Both the position numbers and the translations under genes were made by a program. The notes beneath the pieces were generated by a model. The model was not told the DNA's origin, did no database searches, and worked only from the letters and a program-made list of their open reading frames with translations. From positions 1 to 8,944 of the forward strand of contig JAWOIO010000050.1 of assembly GCA_046484625.1 (NCBI GenBank): 8,944 nt of DNA, in the 5' to 3' direction. This document shows, piece by piece, positions 5,903 through 8,944 of this stretch (position 1 is the first letter of the stretch; each line of letters starts with the position of its first letter). The DNA is from DASUAO01 sp046484625. Its GTDB lineage: Bacteria > Actinomycetota > Acidimicrobiia > IMCC26256 > PALSA-555.

Positions 5903-6542
5903 CGTGAACCTCGATGATCGCGACGGCGGCGTCGGCGAGGTGCGCGACGTCGGCGTCGGACGGGCGTTCACGTCGGGCGAGCGCCTCCTGCATCGTCCCC
6001 ATCGCGAGGTGGTACACGGCGGGAGCGTCGCGCGTCGGGTCGCCGCCCGCGTCGGCGATCGCGGCGCGCAGGGGCGCGAGGAGCACGTCGCGCGAGCGCG
6101 CCCACGCGTCGGGGAAGCGGTCGGCGAGTCGAAGCCCGGTGAGGGCGAACGGACGGGTGTTCTCCGCCGCGGTGGTGTTGCGGGCTTGTTCGAGCACGCC
6201 TTCGACCCACGCGCGTACCCGAGGCGCGCCCGGCTCGACGCGGGCCATGCGGGCGTCGAGCGTGGCCAGCAGCCGCCGCTGCCCGTCCTCCAGCACGGTG
6301 AGGAGCAGCTCCTCCTTGCTGCGGAAGTGCCGGTAGAACGCCTGGTTCGAGAGGGACGCCTCCGAGACGATGTCGCCGACGCGGGGGTCGAGGTCGCCGG
6401 TCCTGCGCATCACCACGTAGGCCGCGTCGACCAGCCGTCGGACCTCGGCTTCGTACGCCTCGGTGCGGTCCTTCAGCGTCCGGGAGGCGACCGCCCGTTC
6501 CGGGGCCTCGAAGGCCGCCATTGTGGGAATACTGTTCCGCAT
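5892..6542 (-). CDS. TetR/AcrR family transcriptional regulator
   Basis: This 216-aa protein (from ATG 6542) is a TetR-type one-component repressor. The helix-turn-helix is DPRVGDIVSEASLSNQ followed by AFYRHFRSKEELL, about residues 52-80, with the classic FYRHFxSKEEL recognition-helix ending. The rest is the helical ligand/dimer domain. Three starts are possible: ATG 6554 (GGAG 8 nt upstream, but it lies inside the predicted -10 box), ATG 6542 (about 7 nt after the -10, hence leaderless) and ATG 6521 (209 aa, no Shine-Dalgarno). I prefer 6542 on promoter position; 6521 remains plausible. The gene is first in the operon, overlaps the gamma start by 11 nt, and faces the acyl-CoA synthetase gene across an operator-like repeat. 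This suggests it represses its own operon and perhaps the ligase, with an acyl-CoA or acid as inducer (inference). Confidence 0.92.
   Translation of the reverse strand: MRNSIPTMAAFEAPERAVASRTLKDRTEAYEAEVRRLVDAAYVVMRRTGDLDPRVGDIVSEASLSNQAFYRHFRSKEELLLTVLEDGQRRLLATLDARMARVEPGAPRVRAWVEGVLEQARNTTAAENTRPFALTGLRLADRFPDAWARSRDVLLAPLRAAIADAGGDPTRDAPAVYHLAMGTMQEALARRERPSDADVAHLADAAVAIIEVHDGA
5909..5912 (-). promoter_or_regulatory. Ribosome binding site of the gamma subunit
   Basis: GAGG on the minus strand, 6 nt before ATG 5902 and inside the TetR coding region. It decides the gamma start and shows that gamma can recruit ribosomes while TetR is being translated. Confidence 0.65.
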
Positions 6543-6559
6543 CCCCAGAACCATATTCC
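6526..6559. promoter_or_regulatory. Two-part palindromic operator, probable TetR binding site
   Basis: Two 13-bp near-palindromes are present: GGAATACTGTTCC (6526-6538) and AGAACCATATTCC (6547-6559). Both follow GGAAnnnnnTTCC, the second with one mismatch. Their centres (6532 and 6553) are exactly 21 bp apart, two helical turns. The outer arms also make one large inverted repeat (GGAATAnnGTTC against GAACnnTATTCC) centred at 6542.5. The element is conspicuously AT-rich for this DNA. It overlaps the -10 box and predicted start point of the TetR operon, as expected for an autorepressor. The centre lies about 96 bp from the ligase ATG. The symmetry is seen directly; the binding protein is inferred from position. 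Confidence 0.75.
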
Positions 6560-6578
6560 GGGCTCCGCAGCGAGGCAA
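6550..6578 (-). promoter_or_regulatory. Promoter of the TetR-OFOR-dehydrogenase operon
   Basis: On the minus strand, -35 TTGCCT (6578-6573) and -10 TATGGT (6555-6550) are separated by 17 nt. Each hexamer matches the housekeeping sigma consensus at four of six positions. The predicted start point is about 6542-6544, at or just before ATG 6542, so the transcript may be leaderless. The -10 lies inside the right half of the palindromic operator. Confidence 0.6.
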
Positions 6579-6626
6579 CGAGGGTCGAACCGCGGCATCG
6601 CCCGGGCACGGGGGCGGGCGCGCCGA

Positions 6627-6632
6627 TAGCGT
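6627..6632 (+). promoter_or_regulatory. Possible -10 box for a leaderless acyl-CoA synthetase transcript
   Basis: TAGCGT fits the actinobacterial TANNNT pattern and ends 6 nt before ATG 6639. No Shine-Dalgarno precedes that ATG. The -35 region is poor (CGGGCA at 18 nt spacing). The arrangement is typical of leaderless actinobacterial genes, but the match is short. Confidence 0.35.
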
Positions 6633-6638
6633 CTGGCG

Positions 6639-8267
6639 ATGCCTCTCGAGTTCACGCCGCGCGCCGACGACCTCGAGCGCGCCGGCCGGTTCTGCGCAGA
6701 CGGCTCGTGGACCGACGAGACCCTCGGGACGATCCTCGCGGCGGGGTTCGCCGACGCGCCGGGGGAGGCAGTGGCGTTCCGATCCGACGTCCGCCCGTGG
6801 CGGGGCACCTACGGCGAGGCCTCCGACCTCGCGCGCCGGGTGGGCGGCGGGCTGGCCGCTCTCGGGGTGTGCCCGGGCGAGCCCGTCGCGTTCCAGATGC
6901 CGAACTGGCCCGAGGCGGCGGCGACCTTCTGGGCGATCGCGTTCCTCGGCGCGGTGCCGGTCCCGATCGTCCACTTCTACGGTGCCAAGGAGGTCGGATT
7001 CGTCCTCCGCCAGTCGCAGGCGCGGGTCTTCGTCAGCGCGGACCGCTTCGGGCACCTCGACTACCTGGCGACGCTCGCCGACCTACGGCCGGGCCTCGGC
7101 GACCTGGAGCACGTGATCGTCGTGGGCGACGAGGTCCCGGGCGACGCGGTCCCGTTCGCGTCCCTGCTCGAAGCAGGCCCGATCGACGGCCCGGTCTCGA
7201 CCGACCCGTCGGCGCCGGCGCTGATCGCATACACCTCCGGGACGACCGCCGATCCCAAGGGCGTCGTCCACTCGCATCGCACCATCGGGTTCGAGATCAA
7301 GCAGCTGAGCGCACTCAACGCCAACGAGGGCGGGCTCCCGCTCCTCGTCGGCGCCCCCGTCGGGCACGGGATCGGGATGCTCGCGGCGCTGCTGCTCCCC
7401 GTCTACAAGCGTCAGCCCGTACACCTCATCGACGTCTGGGACCCCGCGAAGGTGCTGGACGCGATGCTCGCCGACGACCTCACGGCCGGCAGCGGCGCGA
7501 CCTACTTCCTCACGAGCCTGCTCGACCACCCCGACTTCACCTCCGAGCACGCACGCCGGATGCAGAGGATCGGCTTGGGCGGCTCTTCCGTGCCGCGCAC
7601 CGTCTGCGAGCGCGCCGACACGCTCGGCATCTCCATCGTGCGGAGCTTCGGTTCGACCGAGCACCCGTCGATCACCGGTTGCCGCCACACCGATCCGCGG
7701 GAGAAGCGCCACGCGACCGACGGCCGCCCCATGGAGGGGGTCACGATCGAGCTGCGCGACGACGACGGAAACGCGGTCGGCGCCGGCGAGCCCGGCGAGA
7801 TCTGGAGTCGCGGTCCCGACTGCTTCGTGGGTTACACGGATCCGGAGCTGACGCGGGCCGCGTTCGACGCCGACGGTTGGTACTCGACCGGCGACGTGGG
7901 CGTGCTCGACGAGGATGGCTATCTCACGATCGTCGACCGCAAGAAGGACATCATCATCCGCGGCGGGGAGAACGTGAGTGCCCTGGAGGTCGAGGAGCAG
8001 CTGCTGCGCATGCCGGGCGTCGCCGAAGTGGCAGTCGTGGCCGCGCCCGACGAGCGCCTGGGCGAGCATGGCTGCGCGTTCGTGCGGATGCTCCCGGACC
8101 ACGACGGGGCGCCCGACCTCGAGGCGGTGAAGGCACATTTCGAGGCGTCGGGCATGGCCCGCCAGAAGTGGCCCGAGGACGTGCGCTCGATCGAGGAGTT
8201 CCCCCGGACCGCGTCGGGCAAGATCCAGAAGTTCGTCCTTCGCCAGCGCCTTCGCGACGGGGCCTGA
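6639..8267 (+). CDS. Acyl-CoA synthetase (class I adenylate-forming, AMP-binding, FadD-like)
   Basis: This complete 542-aa enzyme would activate a carboxylic acid with ATP to acyl-AMP and then acyl-CoA. The motifs are all intact and in order: P-loop YTSGTTADPKG (198-208), gate-region PVGHGIGM (240-247), A5 SFGSTEHPSITG (336-347), A7 YSTGD (415-419), hinge VDRKKDIIIRGGEN (432-445), and C-terminal PRTASGKIQK (522-531) with catalytic K528. The length is typical of acyl- or aryl-CoA ligases. No carrier-protein domain is present, so it is a stand-alone ligase. The gene diverges from the TetR operon and shares its operator region. The start is ATG 6639, without a Shine-Dalgarno, 6 nt after a TANNNT box. 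The substrate cannot be named; medium-chain, branched, alicyclic or aryl acids are all possible. Its pairing with an acyl-CoA dehydrogenase suggests a catabolic role. Confidence 0.93.
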   Translation: MPLEFTPRADDLERAGRFCADGSWTDETLGTILAAGFADAPGEAVAFRSDVRPWRGTYGEASDLARRVGGGLAALGVCPGEPVAFQMPNWPEAAATFWAIAFLGAVPVPIVHFYGAKEVGFVLRQSQARVFVSADRFGHLDYLATLADLRPGLGDLEHVIVVGDEVPGDAVPFASLLEAGPIDGPVSTDPSAPALIAYTSGTTADPKGVVHSHRTIGFEIKQLSALNANEGGLPLLVGAPVGHGIGMLAALLLPVYKRQPVHLIDVWDPAKVLDAMLADDLTAGSGATYFLTSLLDHPDFTSEHARRMQRIGLGGSSVPRTVCERADTLGISIVRSFGSTEHPSITGCRHTDPREKRHATDGRPMEGVTIELRDDDGNAVGAGEPGEIWSRGPDCFVGYTDPELTRAAFDADGWYSTGDVGVLDEDGYLTIVDRKKDIIIRGGENVSALEVEEQLLRMPGVAEVAVVAAPDERLGEHGCAFVRMLPDHDGAPDLEAVKAHFEASGMARQKWPEDVRSIEEFPRTASGKIQKFVLRQRLRDGA

Positions 8268-8288
8268 ACCCAGCAACCACGGACCTGT

Positions 8289-8320
8289 GTTGCTCACCCC
8301 GCACTCTGCGGGTGCGCAAC
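8289..8320. terminator. Bidirectional hairpin terminator between ligase and LivF-type gene
   Basis: This is a 32-nt hairpin in the 80-bp convergent gap. GTTGC (8289-8293) pairs with GCAAC (8316-8320). After one T/C mismatch, CACCC (8295-8299) pairs with GGGTG (8310-8314), C8300 is bulged, GCA (8301-8303) pairs with TGC (8307-8309), and the loop is CTC. The stem has 13 pairs. No U-tract follows on either strand. The layout, with a bulged C and a 3-nt loop, resembles the hairpin at 1711-1736. The terminator function is inferred from position. Confidence 0.7.
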
Positions 8321-8347
8321 GCATCAACGAGACGGAGTGTGGGTACG

Positions 8348-8944
8348 TCAGGCGGTGCCCAGGTACTCGGTGAGGAGCTCGCTGCGGGCGTCGGACGTCG
8401 GGCCCTCCCACGCGACGCGACCGCGGCTCAAGATGACGGCGTCGTCGGCGAAGTCCAGCGCCCGTTCGACATACTGCTCGACGAGCAGCACCGTGACTCC
8501 CTCGGCGCGAGCCCGGGCGAGACCCTCGAACACCACGTCGACGAGCTTCGGCGCGAGTCCGAGCGACATCTCGTCGGCGATGAGTAGGCGCGGGGGAGCG
8601 GCGAGCACTCGGGCGAGGCTCAGCATCTGCTGCTCGCCGCCCGAGAGCGTCCCCGCGTCCTGACGGCGGCGTTCCGCGAGCACTGGGAACAGCTCCAGCG
8701 CCCGGTCGAGGGCGCTCGAACGCTCGGACCGGGGTACGGCGTGACGGAGCCGCACGCGGAGGTTGTCGATCACGGTGAGGTGCGGGAAGATCGCCCGTTC
8801 CTCGGGGACATACGCGATCCCCAGCCGGCTCACCGCGTGGGCATCCATCGCGGTGATGTCCCGGCCGGCGAAGCGGATCGTCCCGGCCGACGGCGTGACC
8901 GCACCACCGATCGCGGCGCCGAGCGAGCTCTTCCCGGCACCGTT
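8348..8944 (-). CDS. ABC transporter ATP-binding protein, LivF-type (partial)
   Basis: The gene is 5'-partial: the frame is open to the window edge at 8944, leaving 198 residues and TGA 8348-8350. Numbering from the edge, Walker A is cut but NGAGKSSL (1-8) remains. AYVPEERAIFPHLTV (44-58) is the Q-loop region with the LivF-style Glu. Signature LSGGEQQ is at 100-106 and Walker B LLIADE at 120-125. LLVEQYVERAL (153-163) has Gln where most ABC ATPases have the switch His, as is usual in LivF. The C-terminus EGPTSDARSELLTEYLGTA is LivF-like. In this family LivF pairs with LivG to power uptake of branched-chain amino acids or other amides and acids through LivH/LivM. The gene is the last of its operon, whose other members lie beyond 8944. 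A link to the acyl-CoA module is possible but unproven. Confidence 0.9.
   Translation of the reverse strand, partial: NGAGKSSLGAAIGGAVTPSAGTIRFAGRDITAMDAHAVSRLGIAYVPEERAIFPHLTVIDNLRVRLRHAVPRSERSSALDRALELFPVLAERRRQDAGTLSGGEQQMLSLARVLAAPPRLLIADEMSLGLAPKLVDVVFEGLARARAEGVTVLLVEQYVERALDFADDAVILSRGRVAWEGPTSDARSELLTEYLGTA

Noticed and set aside
5892..7055. TetR frame extended far upstream to 7055
   Set aside because: The extension runs antisense through the ligase and the operator; TetR homology begins only a short distance before the helix-turn-helix.
7083..8411. Minus-strand open frame of 442 codons opposite the acyl-CoA synthetase
   Set aside because: The plus strand carries all adenylate-forming motifs; the antisense product has no recognisable domain.
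6521..8587. Plus-strand open frame of 688 codons in another frame over the ligase
   Set aside because: It is an Arg-rich product in a shifted frame and crosses the terminator into an antisense region of the ABC gene.

Overview
The window is GC-rich DNA with strong G/C bias at third codon positions and many GTG starts. This suggests a high-GC actinobacterium. An AftD-like arabinofuranosyltransferase relative at the left edge fits Acidimicrobiia or a related lineage, but that placement is inference. The window holds eight protein genes, two of them cut by the edges. I see no rRNA, tRNA, CRISPR array or insertion sequence.

Layout. (1) 1-1715, plus strand: C-terminal part of a large membrane-anchored, AftD/DUF3367-like cell-envelope protein. 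(2) 6542 down to 1732, minus strand: a compact six-gene operon. In transcription order it encodes a TetR regulator, the gamma, delta, alpha and beta subunits of a ferredoxin-dependent 2-oxoacid oxidoreductase (OFOR), and an acyl-CoA dehydrogenase. TetR and gamma overlap by 11 nt. Gamma/delta, delta/alpha and alpha/beta each overlap by 4 nt (ATGA, ATGA, GTGA). Beta and the dehydrogenase are 10 nt apart. (3) 6639-8267, plus strand: a divergent acyl-CoA synthetase. (4) 8944 down to 8348, minus strand: the C-terminal part of a LivF-type ABC transporter ATPase, the last gene of an operon that lies outside the window.

The TetR/ligase intergenic region carries a two-part operator-like element at 6526-6559. 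It consists of two 13-bp near-palindromes of the form GGAAnnnnnTTCC with centres exactly 21 bp apart, and the whole element is itself an inverted repeat. It overlaps the -10 box of a good promoter for the TetR operon (TTGCCT, 17 nt, TATGGT), so autoregulation is likely. Both divergent genes may be leaderless. Each convergent gene pair is separated by a bulged hairpin that looks like a two-way terminator. In the left one (1711-1736) the stop codons of both genes sit in the two arms of the stem.

How the genes may work together (inference): the OFOR would convert a 2-oxoacid plus CoA to an acyl-CoA, CO2 and reduced ferredoxin. The ligase would make an acyl-CoA from a free acid, and the dehydrogenase would oxidise that acyl-CoA to the enoyl-CoA. 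This would be a TetR-controlled catabolic module that enters one acyl-CoA pool from two sides, for example with branched-chain or aryl substrates. The sequence does not fix the substrate. Oddities worth checking are an AT-rich, codon-atypical tail on the alpha subunit that holds promoter-like and repeat sequences, an apparent deletion in a conserved alpha-subunit loop, and the shifted position of the predicted catalytic glutamate in the dehydrogenase.
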